From Dysgonamonadaceae bacterium (GTDB taxonomy: Bacteria > Bacteroidota > Bacteroidia > Bacteroidales > Azobacteroidaceae): DNA of 7,105 nt. Numbering within the stretch: position 1 is the first letter of the stretch; each line of letters opens with the position of its first letter. Location: the NCBI GenBank assembly GCA_031276105.1, contig JAISNS010000113.1, positions 1 to 7,105 of the forward strand. The letters run 5' to 3'. Position numbers and translations under genes: made by a program. The notes under the pieces were generated by a model. The model searched no databases. It saw only the letters and a program-made list of their open reading frames with translations, and was not told the origin of the DNA. Of the stretch, positions 1 to 6,639 are shown piece by piece.

Positions 1-37
1 TATTTGCATAATTTGATTTACGGTTTGGCTTTTTTTG

Positions 38-63
38 GTATGCGATCGCATACTTATAAGTAT
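38..63. repeat. Two overlapping perfect palindromes
   Basis: Positions 38-53 form a perfect 16-bp palindrome (GTATGCGATCGCATAC) centred on GCGATCGC. Positions 50-63 form a second perfect 14-bp palindrome (ATACTTATAAGTAT) sharing four bases with the first. They lie 3' of glmS and just before the 23-bp tandem repeats. Neither is followed by a T-run typical of an intrinsic terminator. They could be protein-binding sites or remains of a mobile element end; the sequence does not decide. Confidence 0.6.
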
Positions 64-64
64 A

Positions 65-133
65 GGGTGTCCAGACTTACCACTCTTGGGTGTCCAGAGT
101 TATAACTCTTGGGTGTCCAGACTTACCGGTATG
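65..133. repeat. 23-bp tandem repeat, three copies
   Basis: Three head-to-tail 23-bp units start at 65, 88 and 111. Each begins with the invariant GGGTGTCCAGA and continues with a more variable half; units 1 and 2 end in ACTCTT, and units 1 and 3 share CTTACC. Inside unit 2, positions 96-109 form a perfect 14-bp palindrome (AGAGTTATAACTCT). The array is non-coding: frames through it give only very short peptides. The strict 23-bp spacing puts the conserved 11-mers about two helical turns apart, which would suit an iterated protein-binding site or an element end. No function can be assigned. Confidence 0.75.
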
Positions 134-160
134 TAGTATCGGCGCTGTAAAGCACACACA

Positions 161-216
161 AGTGAATAAGTAAACGAGTTAACGAGTTAACGAGTAAACA
201 AGTAAACAAGTAAACG
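161..216. repeat. 8-bp intergenic tandem repeat (AGTAAACG type)
   Basis: Seven consecutive 8-bp units can be read: one degenerate (AGTGAATA), then AGTAAACG, AGTTAACG twice, AGTAAACA twice, and AGTAAACG. The array is followed directly by GGGTGCGAAGCA at 218-229. It lies downstream of glmS and has no coding potential. Its units differ only by transitions from the GGCGAACG units in the CarA-CarB linker on the other strand. Confidence 0.8.
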
Positions 217-232
217 AGGGTGCGAAGCAACT

Positions 233-267
233 CTTAGTTCTTAGTTCTTAGTTCTTAGTTTTTAGTT
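233..267. repeat. 7-bp intergenic tandem repeat (CTTAGTT)
   Basis: Four exact CTTAGTT units (233-239, 240-246, 247-253, 254-260) are followed by a one-mismatch copy TTTAGTT at 261-267. The array ends eight bases before the glmS stop codon and would form the start of the glmS 3' untranslated region. No GC-rich hairpin plus T-run is visible, so no intrinsic terminator for glmS is called here. Confidence 0.8.
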
Positions 268-274
268 CTTACCT

Positions 275-2116
275 TTATTCCACGGTAACCGATTTGGCCA
301 AGTTTCGGGGCATATCCACGTTTCGGCCTTTTTTCACGGCGATATGGTACGACAGTAACTGCAAGGGGATGATGGACAGCAAAGGCCCTAAACATTCTTC
401 CGTGTCCGGGATTTCGATCACGTAATCGGCCATGTTTTTTACCTTATCGTCGTATTTGTTGACGATAGCCAGAATCCGCCCCTTACGGGCTTTGATTTCC
501 TGAATATTACTGATTGTTTTGTCGTAAGTGTGTCCGTTGGTTGCTATCACGACGACCGGCATTTCATTATCGATCAAAGCGATAGGACCGTGCTTCATTT
601 CGGCGGCGGGATAGCCTTCCGCATGGATGTAAGAGATTTCTTTCAATTTCAACGCCCCTTCCAGGGCAATCGGAAAGCTGTATCCCCGTCCCATATAAAT
701 AAAATTGTGGGCGTAAGTAAAGATTTTGGATAAATCTTCGATTTTACTGTTTTGTTCGAGGATCATTTCGATTTTGTCCGGGATTTTATCCAGTTCCAGT
801 AATATTTTTTCAAATTGTTTTTGCGGAATGGTTTTTTTCTCTTTGCCGATGTTGAGCGCCATCATGATCAGTACCAGCGTTTGGGCGGTGAATGCTTTGG
901 TGGAAGCGACTCCGATTTCCGGCCCTACGTGGGTGTAAGACCCTGAATGGGTGTGGCGCGGAATGGACGAACCGACAACATTGCAAATTCCATAGACGAA
1001 AGCGCCTGCATTTTTGGCCAGTTCGATAGCGGCCAGCGTGTCGGCTGTTTCGCCGGATTGAGAAATCGCAATCACGACGTCGTCGGGATAGATAACCGGC
1101 TTGCGATAGCGAAATTCGGACGAATATTCTACTTCGACCGGAATGCGGCAAAATTCTTCAAAGAGGTATTCGCCGATGAGTCCGGCGTGCCACGAAGTGC
1201 CGCAGGCCAGGATAAGTATCCGCCTTGCGTTCAAAAATTTATCTTTATTGTCGATGATTCCCGAAAGCGCTACGTGATTGTTGTCGATGTTAATGCGTCC
1301 GCGCATACAATCGCGCAGGGTACGGGTTTGTTCGAATATTTCTTTCAACATGAAATGGGGGTAGCCGCCTTTTTCCAGTTCGCTCAAACTCATTTCCAAT
1401 TGCGTGATTTGAAGCGTTTTCGGCACATTGTTCAGATTGACGATTTTGGGCGGTTCCTGCCGGCGAATAATGGCTATTTCTTCGTCTTCCAAATAAATAA
1501 CCTTATTGGTATATTCAATGATAGGCGAAGCGTCGGACGCGATGAAATATTCGTTTTCCCCGATACCGACAACTAAGGGACTGCTTTTGCGGGCGGCAAT
1601 AATCAAATCGGGATTGCTTTTTTCGACAACCGCAATTGCGTAAGCGCCGACCACTTGTTTCAATGCTAATTGAACGGCGGTGGAAATATCCGTTTTATTG
1701 CTCGTTTTCACGTATTCAATCAGTTGAACGAGCACTTCCGTATCTGTTTGACTTTGAAAGGTGTACCCCTTTTGTTTCAGGCCTTCTTTGAGAACGGCAT
1801 AATTTTCGATGATTCCGTTATGGATTAAAGCCAGATCGGCCGATTGGGAGTAATGGGGATGCGCATTTATATGGTTCGGCTCGCCGTGGGTAGCCCACCG
1901 CGTATGGGCGATTCCGATTGTTCCGGCAATGTTTTTGCTTGTGCAAGACTCTTCCAAATCGGAAACTTTTCCTTTAGCCTTGTAAATGTTCAGTTGATCG
2001 CCATCAATTAACGCTACTCCGGCGCTGTCGTAACCCCGGTATTCCAAGCGGTGCAAACCTTTTATCAAAATCGGGTAAGCATCCTGATTTCCTATGTATC
2101 CTACAATTCCACACAT
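275..2116 (-). CDS. glmS: Glutamine--fructose-6-phosphate aminotransferase (isomerizing)
   Basis: This cytoplasmic enzyme converts fructose-6-phosphate and glutamine to glucosamine-6-phosphate and glutamate, the first step towards UDP-GlcNAc for peptidoglycan and lipid A. The 613-residue protein has the full family architecture and close to the usual length (about 609 in E. coli). Residues 1 to about 240 are a class II (Ntn) glutaminase domain. Cys2 follows the initiator Met and becomes the nucleophile, which fixes the start codon. Further motifs are HTRWATHG at 71-78, IHNGIIENY at 98-106 and SQTDTE at 122-127. Two SIS sugar-isomerase domains follow. The first has ACGTSWHAG at 304-312 and SQSGETADT at 352-360. 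The second has LEGALKLKEISYIHAE at 485-500 and EMKHGP at 506-511. The C-terminus DMPRNLAKSVTVE carries Lys608, equivalent to the E. coli Schiff-base lysine. All key residues are present. It lies 162 bp downstream of carAB on the same strand. No Shine-Dalgarno and no glmS ribozyme leader were recognised. Identification is secure. Confidence 0.99.
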   Translation of the reverse strand: MCGIVGYIGNQDAYPILIKGLHRLEYRGYDSAGVALIDGDQLNIYKAKGKVSDLEESCTSKNIAGTIGIAHTRWATHGEPNHINAHPHYSQSADLALIHNGIIENYAVLKEGLKQKGYTFQSQTDTEVLVQLIEYVKTSNKTDISTAVQLALKQVVGAYAIAVVEKSNPDLIIAARKSSPLVVGIGENEYFIASDASPIIEYTNKVIYLEDEEIAIIRRQEPPKIVNLNNVPKTLQITQLEMSLSELEKGGYPHFMLKEIFEQTRTLRDCMRGRINIDNNHVALSGIIDNKDKFLNARRILILACGTSWHAGLIGEYLFEEFCRIPVEVEYSSEFRYRKPVIYPDDVVIAISQSGETADTLAAIELAKNAGAFVYGICNVVGSSIPRHTHSGSYTHVGPEIGVASTKAFTAQTLVLIMMALNIGKEKKTIPQKQFEKILLELDKIPDKIEMILEQNSKIEDLSKIFTYAHNFIYMGRGYSFPIALEGALKLKEISYIHAEGYPAAEMKHGPIALIDNEMPVVVIATNGHTYDKTISNIQEIKARKGRILAIVNKYDDKVKNMADYVIEIPDTEECLGPLLSIIPLQLLSYHIAVKKGRNVDMPRNLAKSVTVE

Positions 2117-2173
2117 GAGTTTTAAAATTATGAATTATGAATTATGAATTATGAGTTGAGTTATGAGTGGGCG

Positions 2174-2181
2174 CAAAGCAA
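2174..2181 (-). promoter_or_regulatory. Possible weak -7 element for glmS
   Basis: Read on the minus strand, positions 2181-2174 are TTGCTTTG followed by CGCCC, one mismatch from the Bacteroidota -7 consensus TAnnTTTG. The same TTTGCGCCC string occurs at the carAB promoter. No convincing -33 TTTG lies 19-21 nt upstream; the nearest candidate is a CTTGA in the central hairpin, about 22-23 nt away. The leader to the glmS ATG would be about 50 nt. Because the motif is part of a repeat element, the match may be fortuitous. Confidence 0.2.
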
Positions 2182-2191
2182 TGCTGCATCC

Positions 2192-2220
2192 TGTCATTGC
2201 GGGTCAAGCCCGCAATGACA
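2192..2220. repeat. Perfect 12-bp stem hairpin (TGTCATTGCGGG)
   Basis: TGTCATTGCGGG at 2192-2203 pairs perfectly with CCCGCAATGACA at 2209-2220 around a 5-nt loop (TCAAG). From memory, very similar TGTCATTGCGGG...CCCGCAATGACA palindromes occur as dispersed intergenic repeats in several unrelated bacterial lineages, so this is probably a repeat-family copy. Neither strand has a T-run after the stem, so it is not a typical intrinsic terminator, though it could attenuate transcription or protect mRNA ends. Confidence 0.8.
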
Positions 2221-2278
2221 AGATAAAACGTCGCTTCGCGCCCACTCATAATTCATAATTCATAACTCATAATTGAAT

Positions 2279-5200
2279 TTATTTGTATTCGTCCCAACTT
2301 TTGATGGGGATTTTCTCCATATCTATATCGCAGAAAGCGTGGATGAATGCCGACGCCAACCGCGAATTGGTAAACAGCGGAATATTGAAATCAATCGCTC
2401 CCCGGCGGATTTTGTATCCGTTCGAGAGTTCGCCTTCCGTCAAGTTTTTCGGAATATTAATTACCAAATCGATTTGTTTTTGGTGAATCATATCCAGTGC
2501 ATTGGGTTTGCCTTCTTCGTCGGGCTGATAAACGTGGATAGACGGTATATTATTATCCGATAAAAACTTGTGAGTGCCTTCGGTAGCGTAAATCGTATAT
2601 CCTTTTTCCTGCAATAATTGGCAGGCGTTCAGCAAATCAATTTTGGAACGGCTTTCCCCGCTCGAAATAAGGATATTTTTTTTAGGGATCCGCATCCCTA
2701 CGGAAAGCATAGATTTCAGCACAGCTTCGTAATAGTCGTCGCCGATGCAGCCCACTTCGCCGGTCGAAGCCATATCTACGCCCAGCACCGGATCGGCTTT
2801 TTGCAAACGGGAGAAAGAAAATTGCGAGGCTTTGATGCCTACGTAATCCAATTCAAATTCGTTTTTACCCGGTTTTTCTACCGTTTCGCCCAGCATGACC
2901 CGCGTGGCCAATTCGATAAAGTTGAGTTTCAATACTTTCGATACGAACGGGAAACTCCGGGATGCACGCAGATTACATTCGATGACCTTTATATCGTTGT
3001 CTTTCGCCAGGAACTGGATATTGAACGGCCCGCTGATTTGCAGCGCTTCCGCAATCTGACGGGCAATCCGTTTGATTCTCCGAAACGTTTCGACATATAA
3101 GCGTTGCGGCGGGAACTGAATGGTTGCATCGCCCGAATGAACGCCGGCAAATTCGATGTGTTCGGAAACGGCGTAGCTAATCACGTTGCCTTTGTTTGCG
3201 ACGGCGTCTATTTCAATCTCTTTCGCGTTTTGGATAAATTCGCTGACCACTACCGGATGTTTTTGCGACACATTGGCGGCCAATTTCAGGAACGTTTCCA
3301 ACTCCGACCGGTTGGAGCAAACGTTCATCGCGGCGCCCGAAAGCACGTAAGACGGGCGAACCAGCACCGGAAAACCGACTTCGTCCACAAATTTATCTAT
3401 TTCGGACAGCGAACTCAATTCTTTCCAGCGGGGCTGGTCGATGCCCAACCGGTCGAGCATGGACGAAAACTGGTGCCTGTCTTCGGCGTTGTCAATACTC
3501 GAAGCCGCTGTTCCCAGCAGGGGGACGCCGGCTTTATCCAGCAAAAGCGCCAGATTGTTCGGAATTTGTCCGCCGGTAGATAATACCACGCCGTGCGGAT
3601 TTTCCAATTCGATGATGTCGAGCGTTCTTTCGAAGGTTAATTCGTCGAAATACAAGCGGTCGCACATGTCGTAATCGGTCGAAACCGTTTCGGGATTGTA
3701 ATTGATCATCACGCCCCGCCAGCCGCGGTTGCGTATCGTTTCCAATGCGTTGACCGAACACCAGTCAAATTCGACGCTGCTGCCGATACGGTAGGCGCCC
3801 GAACCGAGAACAATTACCGACCGGTGGTCGCCCAGATAGCGGACGTCGTTTTCCGTGCCGTTATAAGTCAGGTACAGGTAATTGGTTTGCGCCGGATATT
3901 CGGCGGCCAGCGTGTCGATCTGTTTGACGACCGGAACGATACCGGTTTTTTTCCGGTATTCGCGCAAGCAAGCTTTTTTATCTGTCGCCGCATCCGAATT
4001 TTTATACAACAGTTTGGTAATCTGAAAGTCGGAAAAGCCTTTTTGTTTGGCTTTCCGAAGCAGGTCGTCCGGCAAAGTTTCGATAGCGTTATACTGTTCT
4101 ATTTCTTTGGAAGTCCGGTATATCAATTGCAGTTTTCGGAGAAACCACAAATCAATTTTAGTCAGTTCGTGGATACGGTCGATAGAATAACCGGCTTCCA
4201 GCGCCTGCGCAATAACGAAAATCCGTTTGTCGGTCGGTTCGGACAGCGCCTTGTCGATGTCGTCGGCTCCCAACTCTTTGTTGGCGACGAATCCGTGCAT
4301 ACCTTGGGCAATCATCCGGAGGCCTTTTTGAAGGACTTCTTCAAAACTTCGCCCGATCGACATGACTTCGCCCACACTTTTCATACTCGATCCTATTTCT
4401 TTGGAAACGCCGTGGAATTTACTTAAATCCCAGCGTGGAATCTTGCAGACGATGTAATCCAAGGCCGGTTCGAAGAAAGCGGTCGTTGTTTTGGTCACCG
4501 AGTTTTTCAAGTCTTGCAATCCATAGCCCAGCGCGAGTTTGGCGGCAATGAATGCCAGGGGATAACCGGTCGCTTTAGAGGCTAAGGCCGACGAACGGCT
4601 CAGGCGGGCGTTGACTTCAATGACGCGGTAATCTTCCGACGCCGTATCGAAGGCGTATTGTACGTTACATTCGCCGACGATTCCGATGTGGCGGATGATG
4701 CGGATCGACAGTTCGCGCAGTTTGTGATATTCCCGGTTCGTCAGGGTTTGCGAAGGCGCAACGACGATGCTTTCGCCGGTATGGATGCCCAGCGGGTCGA
4801 AGTTTTCCATGTTACAAACCGTGATGCAGTTGTCGTAGCGGTCGCGGACGACTTCGTATTCGATTTCTTTCCAGCCTTTCAGCGATTTTTCGATCAGCAG
4901 TTGGTTGGAATAATTGAACGCTTTTTCAGCCAAGAGCTGCAATTCCTGTTGATTGTTGCAAAATCCGCTGCCTAATCCGCCCAAGGCGTAAGCTGCGCGA
5001 ACAATCACCGGATAACCCAGTTCGCCGGCTGCTTGGTGAGCGTCTTCAATCGTTTCGACGGCCACGCTTTTAATGGATTTTACCTGAATCCGGTCGAGTT
5101 TTTTGACAAACCGTTCGCGATCTTCCGTGTCGATAACCGATTGCACGGGAGTGCCCAAAACCTGCACATTGTATTTTTCAAAAATTCCCGACTGATAGAG

Positions 5201-6613
5201 CGCTACGCCGCAATTTAAGGCCGTTTGTCCTCCGAACGACAGCAAGATGCCGTCGGGTCGTTCTTTTTCGATGACTTTTTCTACAAAAAAAGGAGTAACC
5301 GGCAAGAAATAAATCTTATCTGCTACTCCTTCGGAGGTTTGCACGGTGGCAATATTGGGATTAATTAAAACGGTATAAATGCCTTCTTCTTTCAACGCTT
5401 TCAGCGCCTGCGAGCCGGAATAATCAAATTCGCCGGCTTCTCCGATTTTCAATGCGCCGGAACCCAGCAGGAGTACCTTCTTGGGGGAGGCAGGAGGAAG
5501 GATCGGGGGTATCGCGAATCCGTTCGCCTTTTCGCCCGTTCGCCCTTTCTCCATATTATTTATAAAGATGTCGAATAAAAACTCGGTATCCGTTGGCCCG
5601 GAAGCCGCTTCGGGATGAAATTGGGCGGAAAACCACGGTTGGGTTTTGTGGCGGATGCCTTCGTTGGAGCCGTCGTTCATATTCGTGAACAGGATTTCCC
5701 ACTCATCGCTCAGTTGAGCGGTATCGACGGCATAACCATGATTTTGCGACGTGATGAAGCAGCGGGTAGAATGGGTCAATTGTACCGGTTGATTGTGGCT
5801 TCGGTGTCCGTATTTCAACTTATAGGTAGTTGCTCCGCCGGCTTTAGCCAGCAACTGGTTGCCCATGCAGATACCCATAATCGGTTTGCCTTTTTTCATG
5901 GCTTCCCGGATATGATCGACCGTTATTCGGCAATGTTCGGGGTCGCCCGGCCCGTTGGAAATAAACAGTCCGTCGTATTCCAGCGTATTGAAATCGTAGT
6001 CCCACGGTGTCCGGATGATGTTAACGTCTTTTTTCAACAAGCAGCGGACGATGTTGTGTTTAACGCCGCAATCGACCAGGACGACGGTTTTGGAGCCGTT
6101 TCCGTAGCGCAACAGTTCTTTGCAGCTGACTTTCGCTACTAAATTTTCCAGCGACGGGTCGATAAAGTCAATTTCGTTGGGCGAATCGAAGATGATTTTT
6201 CCTTTCATGGAACCCTTTTCGCGGATCAGCTTGGTTAAAGCGCGGGTATCTACGCCGTAGATTCCCGGCACGCGGTGTTCTTTCAGCCATTCGCCCAGGC
6301 TTTTACAGGCGTTCCAATGGCTGTATTCGTGTGAATATTCGGAAATAATCAGGCCGCTGACTTGTATTTTTTCGGATTCGTAAAACTCGGACAGTCCGTT
6401 GATAATCCGGTCTTCCGGCACGCCGTAATTGCCGACGAGGGGATAAGTAACCGTTAGGATTTGTCCGGCATAAGAGGGATCGGTAAGGCTTTCGGGATAG
6501 CCGACCATTGCGGTATTGAAAACGACTTCGCCCGCAGCGGGAGATTCATAACCAAACGAATAACCGCCGAACGTCGTTCCGTTTTCCAGTACCAATGCAA
6601 TCTTTTTGTCCAT
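2279..6613 (-). CDS. carAB: Fused glutamine-hydrolysing carbamoyl-phosphate synthase (CarA-CarB)
   Basis: The enzyme makes carbamoyl phosphate from glutamine, bicarbonate and two ATP, feeding pyrimidine and arginine synthesis in the cytoplasm. The 1444-residue protein joins both normally separate subunits. Residues 1 to about 350 are CarA: an N-terminal small-subunit domain (VFNTAMVGYPESLTDPSYAG at 31-50) and a class I glutaminase with NGPGDP at 220-225, nucleophile Cys249, and His333/Glu335 in QFHPE. Residues about 351-377 are a linker ending in a proline-rich stretch. Residues 378 to about 780 are the carboxyphosphate ATP-grasp half (GSGALKIGEAGEFDYSGSQA; AAYALGGLGSG at 540-550). About 780-930 is the oligomerisation-like region. 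About 930-1300 is the carbamate-kinase ATP-grasp half (RPSYVLSGAAMNV at 1086-1098; IECNLRASRSFPFVSK at 1211-1226). About 1310-1444 is an MGS-like allosteric domain with Thr1344 and Thr1347 in the effector-site motif. No ATCase or dihydroorotase domain follows. An in-frame ATG lies at 6676, but the promoter at 6640-6672 lies inside that extension, and MDKKIALVLENGT is a standard CarA start, so 6613 is chosen. Asn252 replaces the usual His in GICxGHQ. No stop or frameshift is visible. Confidence 0.95.
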   Translation of the reverse strand: MDKKIALVLENGTTFGGYSFGYESPAAGEVVFNTAMVGYPESLTDPSYAGQILTVTYPLVGNYGVPEDRIINGLSEFYESEKIQVSGLIISEYSHEYSHWNACKSLGEWLKEHRVPGIYGVDTRALTKLIREKGSMKGKIIFDSPNEIDFIDPSLENLVAKVSCKELLRYGNGSKTVVLVDCGVKHNIVRCLLKKDVNIIRTPWDYDFNTLEYDGLFISNGPGDPEHCRITVDHIREAMKKGKPIMGICMGNQLLAKAGGATTYKLKYGHRSHNQPVQLTHSTRCFITSQNHGYAVDTAQLSDEWEILFTNMNDGSNEGIRHKTQPWFSAQFHPEAASGPTDTEFLFDIFINNMEKGRTGEKANGFAIPPILPPASPKKVLLLGSGALKIGEAGEFDYSGSQALKALKEEGIYTVLINPNIATVQTSEGVADKIYFLPVTPFFVEKVIEKERPDGILLSFGGQTALNCGVALYQSGIFEKYNVQVLGTPVQSVIDTEDRERFVKKLDRIQVKSIKSVAVETIEDAHQAAGELGYPVIVRAAYALGGLGSGFCNNQQELQLLAEKAFNYSNQLLIEKSLKGWKEIEYEVVRDRYDNCITVCNMENFDPLGIHTGESIVVAPSQTLTNREYHKLRELSIRIIRHIGIVGECNVQYAFDTASEDYRVIEVNARLSRSSALASKATGYPLAFIAAKLALGYGLQDLKNSVTKTTTAFFEPALDYIVCKIPRWDLSKFHGVSKEIGSSMKSVGEVMSIGRSFEEVLQKGLRMIAQGMHGFVANKELGADDIDKALSEPTDKRIFVIAQALEAGYSIDRIHELTKIDLWFLRKLQLIYRTSKEIEQYNAIETLPDDLLRKAKQKGFSDFQITKLLYKNSDAATDKKACLREYRKKTGIVPVVKQIDTLAAEYPAQTNYLYLTYNGTENDVRYLGDHRSVIVLGSGAYRIGSSVEFDWCSVNALETIRNRGWRGVMINYNPETVSTDYDMCDRLYFDELTFERTLDIIELENPHGVVLSTGGQIPNNLALLLDKAGVPLLGTAASSIDNAEDRHQFSSMLDRLGIDQPRWKELSSLSEIDKFVDEVGFPVLVRPSYVLSGAAMNVCSNRSELETFLKLAANVSQKHPVVVSEFIQNAKEIEIDAVANKGNVISYAVSEHIEFAGVHSGDATIQFPPQRLYVETFRRIKRIARQIAEALQISGPFNIQFLAKDNDIKVIECNLRASRSFPFVSKVLKLNFIELATRVMLGETVEKPGKNEFELDYVGIKASQFSFSRLQKADPVLGVDMASTGEVGCIGDDYYEAVLKSMLSVGMRIPKKNILISSGESRSKIDLLNACQLLQEKGYTIYATEGTHKFLSDNNIPSIHVYQPDEEGKPNALDMIHQKQIDLVINIPKNLTEGELSNGYKIRRGAIDFNIPLFTNSRLASAFIHAFCDIDMEKIPIKSWDEYK
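5521..5552 (-). repeat. 8-bp tandem repeat inside the CarA-CarB linker
   Basis: Read on the minus strand this is a degenerate unit GGAGAAAG, then GGCGAACG, GGCGAAAA and GGCGAACG. It encodes the linker around residues 355-364 (EKGRTGEKAN). The repeat sits exactly between the last recognisable CarA residues (about 350) and the first CarB residues (378). Its units differ from the AGTAAACG units at 161-216 only by three transitions. On this basis the linker is inferred to derive from an intergenic repeat. The period is not a multiple of three, so any copy-number change would shift the frame. Confidence 0.6.
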
Positions 6614-6639
6614 GTAGAATAGATATTTATGATCGGGCG

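Larger units (their letters stand above)
2126..2274. repeat. Nested inverted-repeat element between carAB and glmS
   Basis: This structure fills almost the whole 162-bp gap. The left flank has four AATTATG units (2126-2153) and the right flank has the same repeat inverted (CATAATT at 2247-2253, 2254-2260 and 2268-2274, CATAACT at 2261-2267). Inside these, TTATGAGTGGGCGC (2161-2174) is a perfect 14-bp inverted match to 2238-2251, and the match continues imperfectly through AAAGCA / GAAGCGA. At the centre is a separate perfect hairpin at 2192-2220. The layered symmetry resembles a small palindromic or MITE-like insertion. No target-site duplication could be established because the flanks are themselves repetitive. 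In a carAB-glmS transcript it would fold into a strong long-stem structure. Confidence 0.75.

Noticed and set aside
40..105. Small ORF of 21 codons starting inside the palindrome
   Set aside because: It is composed of the 23-bp repeat and palindromes, has no recognisable ribosome site, and its length reflects repeat content.
65..133. CRISPR array
   Set aside because: The 23-bp units are directly adjacent with no unique spacers and no cas genes are present.
530..1576. Plus-strand open frames over glmS
   Set aside because: They lie antisense within a fully conserved glmS and show no recognisable domain; the codon constraints of the real gene explain them.
2192..2220. Intrinsic terminator between carAB and glmS
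   Set aside because: The stem is strong and GC-rich at its top, but neither strand has a T-run after it; it fits a dispersed palindromic repeat better.
2117..2278. glmS ribozyme/riboswitch upstream of glmS
   Set aside because: The spacer is made of short tandem repeats and palindromes; no ribozyme core was recognised, and this control is typical of Firmicutes rather than Bacteroidota.
2279..2330. CAD-like extension with ATCase or dihydroorotase domains
   Set aside because: The protein ends directly after the MGS-like domain with a stop at 2279-2281 and the next gene is glmS; only the GATase-synthetase part is fused.
2273..6142. Plus-strand open frames over carAB
   Set aside because: They are antisense shadows of a high-confidence gene, with atypical composition and no recognisable domain.
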